Source of the DNA: Rotaria sordida
Taxonomy: Eukaryota > Rotifera > Eurotatoria > Philodinida > Philodinidae
Direction of reading: 5' to 3'
Length of the DNA stretch: 64,000 nucleotides
Assembly (NCBI GenBank): GCA_905250125.1
Contig: CAJNOL010001107.1
Span: 1 to 64,000 of the forward strand
In this document: positions 12,801 through 26,600 of the stretch, one piece after another
Numbering within the stretch: the first letter of the stretch is position 1
Layout of the letters: each line of letters starts with the position of its first letter
Notes under the pieces: generated by a model
Told to the model about the DNA's origin: nothing
Seen by the model: only the letters and a program-made list of their open reading frames with translations
Database searches by the model: none
Program-made: the position numbers and the translations under genes

Positions 12801-14658
12801 ACTAATAACGAAACTTACTAAAACAATTTATTGAATTCATTTACAATGAATTACATTTAATGATGACTATCGAATTTGCTTGCAATTTAAGTTTCTCTTC
12901 GTATTAGAAAATTTTGAATACCTTACTCTTGTTACTAACCTTCCCTATAACTAAAACTAGATGTAGCTCTGAATAGAAGGCTAGTCTGACACAGAGTTCT
13001 TGTGCTCAATTTCTTGGGCTTCCCATACATAGTAACTGATCACAAGAGCAGGTGTATATTACAACGTAGTCAGGATGCTATCGAACGAGTGATACAAGAC
13101 AAACTGTGGTTAGTGAATTTTTCAAGATCATTGATGTCTATTGATACTAAGGTTTGAATGCAGTGTCTTTTGAATACGTGTCGAACAACGTAGTCACTCA
13201 GCCATGATGGTCTATTACTATCAGAGAACGTCACGGGAGACGTGTCCTGCATATGAAGGAACACGATATCTAGATTACCTCATTGATCATGATCTAATGA
13301 AGTTCTGATCTATTAGTGAAATTTGTTGTGATTTTCCCTTTATCATCTATAGTGAACAGGAGAGTAGATGCTGTACCAGTGACTATTAGTTCGGGAAAAG
13401 ATTATTTAATTCGTCTGAGTTGATATTCACTCAAAGACGCACACGTTTATCACCAAACCAAATTGATAATATATTATTTATTTGTGTTACTGAAATGTCG
13501 ATTCCAAAAACAGAACTAAAGTTTTCGAACAGCTCACTTCCTATCAGAGAAACTAGTTGAAAATTTCTTTTTCTCATTTGATCTAAACTTTGAACTAAGA
13601 ACTGCTCGACCCATACATGTATACTCATTCAAGAAGATGGTAGAAGACTGGTTTTTTTTGGCAGATGTTCCATGGAATACTATCAAAATTGTAAAACCAA
13701 ATATATTTCTAGTTGCTTTTAAAATTTTCATAGATCAGTAAAGGTGTACACATATCTATTGTTATGCTACTTCCTATTATAAGAACCCTGAGACTGTTTG
13801 GGTATATTTAAATAGACAATATTAATTACGGTTCATTCATTCTTGGGTGAAATATTTGAAATAAAGCAGTAGTAGAGTGAGTCTTGAAAAGTAGAAAGGA
13901 TTTCACCGATTCTAAGTTTAAATGGAAAAATTTTTGTCAAATTATAATATAACATCCAAAAGACAGAGAGTTTCTAGTAATGTAATTCAAAAAATATGTA
14001 GTGAGTTTGTTGCACAGATAGCTACATCATACATTTACAACATATACTTAAGTATATATCAACAACTTGATAAACGTTCGGATTTTTTTGGAAACTCTAA
14101 TTAAATACCACAGTAGTCGCCAAAAGTCTCGCTATCAGATAAAAAGTATCTAAAGTTTAATCCTTTATTTTCATAGTGTGATCACAAATAGAACATCTTG
14201 AACTCTGATCGCAAGAACTTAATCGGTCTTCATTTGGAGCAGCTAGAAAGTCAACATAGATTTTTTTCTTCAGACAAGGATATCTCAACATAAAACACAT
14301 TCTATTATATTCCTAAACGAACGTATATGCAAAACAAAGTCGTCAAACTTTTGTCACGCCTGATTTATGCTTTATTCAACGTTCTTATATGAAAATATAA
14401 TAATTATGTAAGTATTTCTTCACGAAAAAAAAAATATGAATAAGAAAAGATTAATTTACTCGATATCGTTTAAGTAATTTTTGTAAAGTTTCTCTATTAT
14501 TAACAGGTGCACCATGATCATCATCCAATAAACGTTTAATTGTATCAATAAATAAAAGTATTTCTTTACAAGCTTGTCTTGATGGTAAATTATTAATAAT
14601 ATTTTGATGAAGAATATTTTCACTTCGTAAAATATCTGTCTATAATAAACAAAAAAAA

Positions 14659-14691
<33 letters not shown>

Positions 14692-17600
14692 GTAAATTTT
14701 ATTATTATTTTACTTTAAGTGATGTCCATTTACGATGAAAACTTTCTAATGCTGCTTCAGTTGATTGTAAATCATATAAATTATAAGTTGCTAAACGTTT
14801 TATTAATGCTTCTGTGTTTGAATAAACATCTCCAATACTTTCAAGACGTTTTTCTACTTCCTAAAAATAATTAATTAATTAATTAAAATAAATAAATAAA
14901 TAAATAATTTTTACCATCATTCGTTCTAATTGATTTTTCATTTCGCTTATATCTCCATCATATCTTGTTCGTGATTCAATTGAACATTGACTTAATGTAT
15001 CTTCAAGATTAGTTAAATTACGTTTTATATCATTAACAATAACAGTTGCACTTTTATGACTAAATAAAATAATCAAAAACTAATTGAATAAAAATAAAAG
15101 AATTAATTTTACCTATCAGATTTTTCTCTAATATCATTTGATATTCTAATAAAATTATCTTTTACATTAATAATATCATTTTCTAATGAAACAACATTTA
15201 ATTCTTTACAAAGATTTTGTATTTCATCATTTAAATGTAATAATTCTGGTTCGATAACAATTAAACGATGTCTTAAATCCTGTAGACAAAAAAAAGACAA
15301 ATTTTCAAAATTTATTTAAATAAAAAAAATGAAACAGCTGTTAGCGCAATCCATGCGGGATTAAAATCCGAAAGCCAATGTAGCTGCTATTCCTCAACAC
15401 AAAAGGTTTGTTTTATTCAATCGATTTCCTTCAGAAATTCAATAAGAAAGTAATTCATATATTATAACAATACATTATTTCTATACGGTCTTGCATCGCA
15501 TATTAATCTATGGTGATCTCTATCTAGTATCTGTCACGGTCAGTGACGTTCCTATGATTACGTTTGTCATGGCCTGTGGGAAGGAGAGTGGCCTAAATTT
15601 CGTTAATAAGATTTTTCGCCAATGGCGAAAGCCTTATTAGTGAAATTTCGGAACTTCGTCGGTCTGTATTTTTGCCTCTATACCCAGGGTTACCAGATCA
15701 AACAATCTATAAATCAAAATTTCGGTACCGAAAGTTCGAAATGTTTCTGTAAGAGTTTCAGGGAAAATTTAGATAGTAGTTATTTAATGTTTAGACACAT
15801 CTATTACCTCCTTTTATTGAAACGCTAGTATTTATTTGTGCAATAGAAATACTGGAATGGGTAATAATTAAAATACGATTTAGTAATTATTTTTGAGCAA
15901 TAAAAAACTTTATTTGAGTAATTTTATATTATTAAATATACAATAATTAATTCATTAAGTAGCAGTAGTAATTTCATATTTTAGCAATAAAATAAAGAAA
16001 AACTACATTATTTTATATGAATTAGAGAAATAAAAAAGTTATTTAAAATTGAAAAAAAAATAGTATATTATTCTGTGAATAAAGTTTTTTTTGCTTTAGA
16101 TTGTCTGCCTTCTTTTCTTTTTATATTTTATTTTGTAAAATTAAAAAAATATGTATTTGTATATATAAGTGAATTCATATTGTCCTTTGTTAACGGGTGA
16201 TTGATCTAATACATCAATACTAAACTACTACTTTATTGGAGAAATTGTAATTATATGTGTAAATGAGCTAGGAAAAAACCAAACACCCTAGAAAGAAAAG
16301 ATATATAAGCAACTCACACTATAATACCCTTTTTATATAAAATTTATCTTTAATTTAAATAAATTATTACTCATTCAGTATAATTATTGCTCATTCCATA
16401 TAGTCATTACTAAATTTCCATTACTGCTCATTTTATTTTTTTTTATTGCTAAATTTCATTATTGCTCAATTAAATATAAGTCTTATTGAAATATGTTTTT
16501 TTTCCTATCAGTATTTTATACGAAAACTGTTAGTAACATCGTGTTTCCTTTTTTGGTTAATCTCACCTATACTCAGATTCAAATCCACAAACTCATCATT
16601 CACGACTGAATCTAATTCAGTTTAATACGTTGGAATTATGAATATGAAAAAATTCCTTATTTAACTTAAAACTCAGTTTATAAGGGCGAAATTTTGTTTA
16701 TTCAAATGTCTTGTCTATACTTCAACACTCATTTTAGATTATGTTTTTTACAAAAAAAAAAATTTTTTTTTTGAACCTTATAAAGAACAAAAGCTGCTTG
16801 AATTTGTTCAAAATGTAATAATCGTTTTGTTAATGGTAATTGTTTTTGTATTTCATCTATTTGATGTCTAATATCATCAAGTCTTGTTTCATATTCTCTC
16901 CATATACGTAATAAATATTCATAATAAATTGTTTGTTCAATAATTTTATCTTGTAATTCATTTGAACGTTTTTCTAAATCATTATGTTGTTTTAAATAAC
17001 GTGTACGTGTATCATGATCTAATTTATCATATAAAATATTTAATTGACGATGTTTTTCAGCGATTTGTTCATTATAAATTTTATATTCAGATAATTGACG
17101 TGCATATTGATCACTTGTAGATGCAACTTGAATAGAACGACTAAGACGTTCCATTGTTAAATTAAATATATCTTCATATAATTTACATTCATTAAGATAA
17201 ATATCACGAGAACGTTCAGCTTGAAGTAAATATTGACGACGTTGTTCAAACTAAAGATTACAAAAAAAAAAAAAATTTTAAATATTCAATAAACGAAAAA
17301 AAAATGAAATACTTGTTCTCTTAAAAAGGTAATCATTGATTGAAGAAGATGAATTTCAGATGGTAATGGCATAGAACTACCATCTTCAATACACATAGTT
17401 TGTCCATGTTGTTTTAATTGTGATAATTCATCTTGATATTGATCTAATTCTTGATTTTGCATCTATAAAATAATTTAAAAAAAAAAAAAAAAACTGAAAA
17501 TTAATATGATATAAATTTTTACTCGTATAAAATGAAGTTGTTCTTCAATTGAATCTTGTGTATTAATTTTTCGTTGTTTAAATGTATTTAATTTATCTTG

Positions 17601-20600
17601 TAATAAATTTATTTCATCCATAAATAAATGCCATTCACGTTCACGTTGACGTTTACGTCGTTCTCGTTCTTCATTTTGACTTTCAAATTTAATCATTTGT
17701 TCATCAAGTGCTTTTAATGCATCTTCAATTGACTGAAATAATAAAAACATTTGATTGTTTTTTTTTATTTTAATTATTTAGAAAAAATTCATGTGCTCAC
17801 TCTGCCAGGTATTTGATAATCATGCTGTACAAGTGAAGAAAGTTTATTTAGTGATTCTTGATAAGTACGATGTTTACGTTGTTGTTCATCTACATCCTAT
17901 TAAAACACGTGATATATATATACACATGCATCTAGTTTAATAATAAGCAATCAAGAAAAATTTAAAAAAAAAAAGAACTACAAAACAAGTCTAATAAATG
18001 TACATTTGAATAATTCGGAAGACTTGTTTTTTAGTTTATGAGAGAGTGGCAGCTGAAAGTTTTCAATGTATTTTTTAAAAATTTTTTTCGTTCCGTGAAC
18101 TTTTGAAATGAGAAATGAAGAGAATAATGTTAAGAAAGTAAAACATGAACATCTCTGAAAATAGAATCGGGACATCGAAAATTTAGATGGCCTGATAATA
18201 GTGGTGTTTTAATCGTTCGGCTGACACATCTATTTAGGGCTAAGACTATAATTTGATAATTACAGTATTTTTAAGGTAATGACATGAGAACAAGATTTTG
18301 AAAGTTTCAAACAAATGCATTTTGATTTCTATGTCCTAATCCATAGAAGTGATTATTATATAAAATAGCCTTTCCAGCTCTTTTTATTAATGAAAGTGTT
18401 TACAATTTGGATATAACTTTTATATTTTCATATAAGTTTAATTTGTATCTAATTAATTAAATGTAGATAGATTATCATGCGTGTCCATTTTTTTTTATAG
18501 AAAAATAAAATCTAATTTTGAAGACTTTCAATAGGTATAATAAGTTTTAAAGAGGTTATGAACTTCTATACATGCACTATTAATAAATTTTTATTCATTA
18601 TTTTACTTTGATTGTTTTCTTAATAAATGTTGTTCGAGTTTCAAGTTCTATAACTGTTTCAGCAAAACGTTCTTTTAAATGTTCAATTTCTTGACGTAAT
18701 CTTTGTAAAGTATCATTTGGTAAATTTGAACTAAAAAAATAAATATAATTAAGTTTTCTAATCCTGATCAATAATTATGAATTTCCAGTCAGAAAACTCG
18801 AAACAATGGTAGGAATCCAGTGATCATCGTGTATGGCATTTTTTTTTCTTGGGCTTGAGTTCCGGACAGAGTTGATCATCGGATTCCTATTCGTAAGTTT
18901 CTACTATTTTTCGGCTGGAAATGACGCGTGTTTCTGAACCTAAGAAATCACAATATTATCCTTCTAACCTATTGATATTTCTTAGCAATAAATCAATATC
19001 ATGTGATTTTTCATCAATAAGTTGGCGTTTTTCAATTAAACGTGCATGTTCTCGTTGAAGAGAATCTAAATCACGTTTATCACTTAATGGTTCATATTTA
19101 TGTGTTTGTTTAAGCCATTCAAATAAAAATTCAATACGAGTACGATAATCTTTTTGTTGTTGATTTTGATTTTCATATTCCTTTTTAATCAAAAAACAAA
19201 TTATTTTAATATAATTTCATTTTAAGAATTTAATTACTTCTTGTTTTCGAGTTACATTTGTTTTTATTCGTTCAATATTACCAATTAATTGTTGTATTGG
19301 TATTGATATAAGTTGAACAATTTGTGGATAATCATGTATTAATGTATTTATAATTTGTTTTCGTTTATCTAATTCAATTTGTATATCATGATAACGTTGT
19401 AATTTTTCATCAGTTGTTAATGTTTGTTCAGTGATTGTATCATATGTTCGTTGAATATTTTCAAGCCATTGTTCATAGAATAAATATTGTTTATTAAATT
19501 CATTTAATTGAAAATGCATTTTTTGACTTAAATCTAAACGTTGTTCAAGATTTTCACGATGACTTGTCATTTCATTTAAAAGTCGATCAACTTCATTAAG
19601 CTAAAATATATTAAATAAATATTTAAATATTGATAATATAAATAAAAACTTTTAAAAAAAAAAACGAAGGTTCGTGCCATTAAATCTTTCTTCGTGAGTT
19701 ATGCTCGTTTTACTGAAGAATATGTAGTCTATTGCAAAATTTTATGAAAGAAAAAACACCAACAAGTAATTGTCGACTGAAATTTTCTCACTGTAATAGA
19801 TTTCATGATGCTTTTAGTATTTTGAAAGTAGTAATGTTTGTTGGTTCATTAAATTATACAACAGGTAAAATGAGCATAACTCGAAGAGAAAGACCTAATG
19901 GCATGTGCCCTTTTCAGATTTTTATTCTTACTATGAGTCCTATTTATGAGCTCAATAGGATAATGCCAAAAGAAGGTGGAGATATGTTTTTCATAGGTTC
20001 TACTCGATTTAACACTTAAGTAATAAAATTATTTACAAATCAAACATAATAAATCAAAATGAACGTATTCTTCCGAACATGATGTTTTTCTTTGTAAAGG
20101 ATTACCAACTCAGCACTAGAAATCTGTAGAATGACGAGAAAAAAAAACGTTGTCTCAACCAGAACTAAAGATTATAAGTAAATATTCTATAATTTTAAAT
20201 GAATTATCTTATAAATCATATCAACTAAAAAAAAATCATAAAACGAATAGAAAAGATTCTTTTTTCAGACGTGATACGAATAAATTCTGAAACAGTTTTC
20301 TCTAGACTGGGATCGAAAAATCTTGACATCGCACATCTCTATCTAGGTTACTACCGGAAATCGAAAACAGCTTGACTTCAGCTAAGTATTAACGTGTACT
20401 TATTGGAATTATATAGCAAAATCATGCTTTTCTTTCGAAATTGCTAAAGATTTATGTGTCATGGAAACAATCTATTGATTTTTTTTTCTTTATATAAAAT
20501 ATACCTTTTGTGCAGCTTCTGGTGTTCGATTTGTTTGAACTAATCGATTAAGTCTATTTCTTAATCGTTGTAAATTTTCTAAAGAAGTTTGATATTCAAA

Positions 20601-23600
20601 TAAAAAATTTTTTGCTTTTGGAATAAGTTGATCAAATATTTCAACATTTCTTGTATTAATTAATTCATTAATTAAATTTCGTGTTTGTTTTAACCATTGT
20701 TCACAAGTGATATTAATATTATTATATAATTCAGTAAGATCTTTCATTTCTGCCATATTTTCTTCTTCACCTATTAAATCTTGTTCAAGTTGAGTCCATC
20801 GGCGTATTATTTCATTAAGACGACGTCTTACACGTTCACGTTCATTTGTATCAATTAATTGTGATGATAATGTTGATGAAAGTAATTGTAAACGATCGAT
20901 TAATGAACGATGTGTTTGCATTTCATTTGTTAAATTCTTTAAAAAGACAAAAAAAATAAAAAATAAAAAACATTTTAATTTATTTTATAAGATTTCTTAT
21001 TTTTATACTTTTAATAAATCTAAATTTTGTCGAAGATCAATACTATGTGATTGTTGTGTTTTAGTTTCAATTATTTGAATTATTTTTAATAGATTTTCCA
21101 TAAGATTTTCATATTCATCACGTATAATATTAAAAGCATTTAATTCAGTTTCTTTTTCATTAAAACGTGCTCTTACTTCAGCCATATCTTCAATAATACG
21201 TGTAATCATTTTATCTAAATCATCAGATATATTTCCATATACATGTTTATAATCATTTAATGATTGTTCAAATAATTTATAATTTATTGTTAAATCATCA
21301 TCAATTTTCTATAAAAAAAAGAAGAATTGATTTTGAATTTCAAGATAAACAAAAAAAAAAAACAACAAACTTTAAGTTTTTGATCAGCTTCATCATTTAT
21401 TGTTGGACGTAGTTCAATAAGTTGAACTTTTGTACGTTGAATTATTGATAACATTGTACGAGCATTTTGTCGTAATTTTTCTTGTTCTTGAACTTGTTGA
21501 TCAAGATTTTCAATTGTTTTTGTTGTTTCATTTTTTAAACTAAGATTGAAAAAAAAAAACAAAAAACAAAAAAAAAGATATATGTTTACTTAAATTACTT
21601 TAGAAGATCTTGTAAAACATCTTCTTGTTTCTTTTCTAATAAACGAATTATTTGTTGATCACATTTTCTTTCAGCTAATGTTAATATTAAATCATTCACT
21701 TCAGATAAATGTGACGCTTCCAAATCAACATCTTTGATAAAACTCTTCAAGAAAAACAAAAGAATTAAAACATTATATTAAAATATGTTCTATACATTGG
21801 AAATTAAAGCTCGTCGGATTAGTACCTCACCCGATGAGATCTATTAAAAACAATATTTTGTTACAATAGGACATTCATTTTATACAAGAAAAGAAATCGA
21901 TTGAATATTTTCTCACGACAGAATCATACGAAAATGTTTTAAATAGAATAAAACTCTTCTAGATAATTTTTATGAAAAAAAAAAAGAAACTTTCGAATTG
22001 TTTATTAATAAAATTAAATAATATAATTATATACTTTCATATCTATTGATTGTCTAGTTAAATCGATACTACCATAACCACTATCAATACTTTGATGTAA
22101 TTCTTGTCGTTTACGATTTGTAAAAGTTTTAACTTTATTTAATATTTTTTCAATACGATCTCGAAGAGTTTCATTTTCCTAAATAGAAAATTTTTGTTTT
22201 TTATTTTCAAAATTAAAAAAAAAAAAAAAAGATTTTCAAATCTACTTCACAAGATCTTTTTGCTTGATCAAGACTATTTCGAACAATTTCCACTGAACTA
22301 GACATATCTTTTAATTGCCGATCAATATCTGATGAACTTGATACATCTAATGATTTTTTTAAATCACGTCCAAGATATTGTAAAGCTGAAAATGTTGAAT
22401 CAATTTCTGAAATAAGTGTTTCCGCACTCTATAATATAGAAAAAAAAACCAAAAACAATGATTAAAATATTCTTTTGCTTTTTTTTTTGTTTTTACATCT
22501 GGTGCTTTTTCAATCATATGTAAAAGTCGATCTATATCAGATTGTAAACGATTAAGACTTGAATTAAATCTATTCGATTTTTGATGAATTTCATCTAATT
22601 CTTTACGACGTTGATGAATACGAGTTTCTAAAAAGATTTTGTTTTTTTATAAATCAAATAATTCTCTGTGTATCTCTATTTTTTACCAAGATCTTCAATA
22701 GTTTGATGAAAATTTCTTAATTGACTATCACATAATTCTTTTGCATTATTTCGTAAATGTGGTCGAAATATATCAACTAATTTATGTGCTTCAGCTAAAC
22801 GATTTGTTTGTTCATGACATATTTGTTCAAGAGACTAAAGTACAAAGATAAATGTAATAAAAATTCATGCAGTAGAATAATAATAATAATATACGTGTAA
22901 TTCACGTTCATGTTCATCAAGTCGATTACGATCATATCCATCAAAAAATGGTGCTAATTTAAAATCAGCATCACTAAAAAACAAACAAGAAAGTGATAAA
23001 AAAAACAATTTATTAACTCAATTAAGAATTTTAGAATATTCATACCAAATAGCTGTTTTAATATCTGTAGTTAATTTAAGATATTGAGTCATACGTTGAT
23101 GAATATCATCAAGAAGAGTACGTCGTTTATTTAAATGACTCTATTAAGAAAAAAAATTATAAAGGATCCTATTGGATAAGATGATCATCATTTATTTGAA
23201 AAGTCACCGATATCGTTTTGCAGAGCAACTCGCGTCGTATCGAATAGTATATGGAAAATGACTTTTTCATCAAGTTTTTATGTTCTGAGAAGCCATATAC
23301 TTCTATCTTGTGTAACTTTTAGCTTTGATGATGTTTGTAATTCTTTGATATCATTCTTAAAAGCAAAGGTGACTAACTATGCAACTTTCTTAGATATGTG
23401 CCACCCTCATCATGAGCTATTATTTGATATATATATTTCGAAAATGAAGAAAATTTTCGTTGTCCGACTCTTGAAGGGAAATACGGGAATGGGCAATTAC
23501 AAAGATTAGTTTTTATTTTATTTTGTTCCTTACGAATTTAGATTCTGAGTAGTTGGATGTGATTAGATTATGGAGCTCTATGATATTCAATATATGTTCG

Positions 23601-26600
23601 GTCTCTTATGAGAATAAAAAAAATTTTGCACAACACTATACTTCCTTCAAGAGTTCGAAAGCAAAATTTTTTTTTCTATTTTTAAAAGATTCATATATGT
23701 CAAATGATTAGGCATGATAAGCTGATTATTAATAGATAGAAACTTTTTCACTCAAAAATATTCATCGAAAAACTCATTACTTTTCTATCCTTATAGGAAT
23801 CGAAAAATTGACTACTCTTAGGCATTGATTGGCCGATTTAACCATGACACGCATCAATTCGAAGGACAAACAGTTTGCATACTTATACAGGTTGATGCCA
23901 TACAGTTTCAGAGAACGTTGCACAGTTAGTCGATATCAAAGAATTTAAAATATCATGAAAACAGAAAATTACAGAAGCTAGGAGGAATGTTAAGATTTTG
24001 CATATGAAGAAAGTCTTCATCAGTATTGTTAGATATACATGATTGAAGACAAGACAAATCTCTATTGAAGTAACTTAGAACAAAATTTGATATAGATTAG
24101 TTTGGAGACATATTGAGTCCTAATATTTGGTCACATCATCCACAGGTGTTATAATACCCTTTACTGATATATGACTTCTTAAAACATAAAAGTTTGTTGA
24201 AAATACAATATTCTATATATTATTCGATGTGGCACACGTTGTTCTACAAAATGGTATACATGACTTTTCAAATGAATGGTAGCCATCTTAGCCGGCAGGG
24301 TCTTTTCCAGTGACGGATATAGAATTTCGAGAAAGAGGACGATCAAGGTCACGAAGTGTGTTTTGACGTTCATTACAGATCATATCGGCTTATTTTTAGG
24401 CGCTTTCTACTGAGAAAAATCCAAAGATATTTCGGTAGGGATGGATGATCATCTTCAGTGTCTTTCTTCTTCTAAATCCACCACTGGTTCTTTATTAAAA
24501 TTTTATAATCATTTACTTTAACTTGATGTTTAAGTTCTTCGAGAGTATTTAATCTTTCATGAATTTCTTTATCATTTGAACTAATTAAATTTGGTTCATC
24601 ACGAAGTGCTTGATCAAGTCTTAATAAACGTTGATCAATTGATACATCAAGTTGCTAAATAATTTTATATTTATTTTACAATTTTATATCAAAATAAAAA
24701 AAATAAAAAGACTTACTGTCATTGAATCTTGAATATCATTAACATTATTTAATGATAAATTAAGATCAATTGGTTGTGTTAATTCTTGTATAAGTCTTTT
24801 AAACCAATCATTAATAGCAATTAATTCTTCATTAAGTTTATTTTGTGTTTTAACCATATGTTCATGTTCACCACGTGCTTGTTGACATGTTTTCATAAGT
24901 GTTTGAAGATATTCTTGATGTTGTTCAATTTTTTTTTGTAATTGTTCATATTGTGAACGTGGAAGTTCATGTTTAAGACGTTCAGCAAGTTGAATTAATT
25001 TATTTAATCCTTGTTCACTTTGTTGTAAACGTTCGAAAATAGTCTAAAAAAAAAATAATCATTGAATTCGAAGAAATACTTTGAAAAAAGTTCAATGTTC
25101 TTTTTTTTGTAATCAGATCAATCACAGATATATGTTTCATTTATAGATTTGCAATATGCGTAGAGATCTACATAATAGATGATATAGTTAGTAAGATATT
25201 AAAGATTACTTTTTATATTTAATAGAAATTATAAAACCTAACTGAATCCATCAGGATACTATAAGTTTAAAAATACAGAACATATTCTCAAAATGAAGAG
25301 AAATTTGACAAGGAACATGGCATCTAAAATGAAATAATTGATCTTGTTGCATAGAAATTACTTCCGAGAGAATGTTCTTAACTTGAAAATTACTTTTAAG
25401 TCCTAACTCTTTACATAAGTTAGACATCAATGAAATATTAAAAATCTTAAATAGATAAGGGTATCTAGACTTTCTATACAAAGTTATAACCATTGCAGTA
25501 AATTTTTAGCTTATAACATAGTATATACAAAAGAATTAAATGACGATATTTTGATCTGAAATTTTGTTCATATTTATAACTAGCATTTACTTAAAACTCT
25601 ACTAAGTCATCGCGAAACTGCCAAGACTCAAAGGTAAATGATCAGAGGCCAAAATTTATCTTGTTACTTCGTCCAAAGTTTATGAAGTACGTAATGATGA
25701 TAGTGAAAGAATAACGAATGCCGCTTTTGTGATTTCTTTACTACGGTTTATGTCAAACACTCATTTCATTTTGTTTTTTAATTTTTCAAATAATCTCATT
25801 TATGAAATATTTTACATGGATAAAAAATTAATTAAAATGACACAATCTGTCAAAATAAAAATCTAACCTGATAAGCCATTCCTTTATCTTGTTGATGTTG
25901 AGCTGATTTTAAATGTTCAGATGAAATTTGTAAATATGATTCAAGTTCTTTTTCTAAATGATGAAAATCATTTTCAGTTTGTAAAGCTCTTTCAATTTTT
26001 TCAATTTCATTATGAATTTGTCCTTCAAGATTTTTTAAATTAGCATTTAATTCACCACCTATACGAAAATCAATTCGATGTCCTTTACTAGTTAATAAAC
26101 GTTGTAAACGTGTTAATTCTTTTAAATTATTATTTATTTCATCAAGACGTTTTAATAATTGTTTAAATTGTTCTAAACGTTTTTCAATTGATAATAAATT
26201 ATCATGACGATTATCATCAATAGATGATGATTGTTGTTTTAATTTTGTAAAATCATTTTGTAATTGTTGATAAAGATTTTGAACATATTCATTTTGTTTA
26301 TCAAATTCATATCGTTCATCTTCAAAGAAAATTAAAGGAAGAAATATTAAGAAAAAAAAAAAACAATAATAAAAAAAACTTACGATTTGCTTCATCAAGT
26401 AATGTAAGACGTTGTGTAAGATTATCCAATAAACGATTATATTTTTCTTGAAATAAAGTATATTTTTCATCTAATGTTATTCGATCAGTATCATTCAATG
26501 TTGATGAAACAATCATATAAATACGTGTTAAATCATCAAATTCATTCGTACGATCTTTTGTTGATTCAAGTAATGCCTAAAAAAAAACAAAAGAAATTGA

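Noticed and set aside
19732-20019. 95-codon plus-strand open frame
   Set aside because: It starts inside a foldback arm and runs through non-coding intron; no domain or codon pattern.
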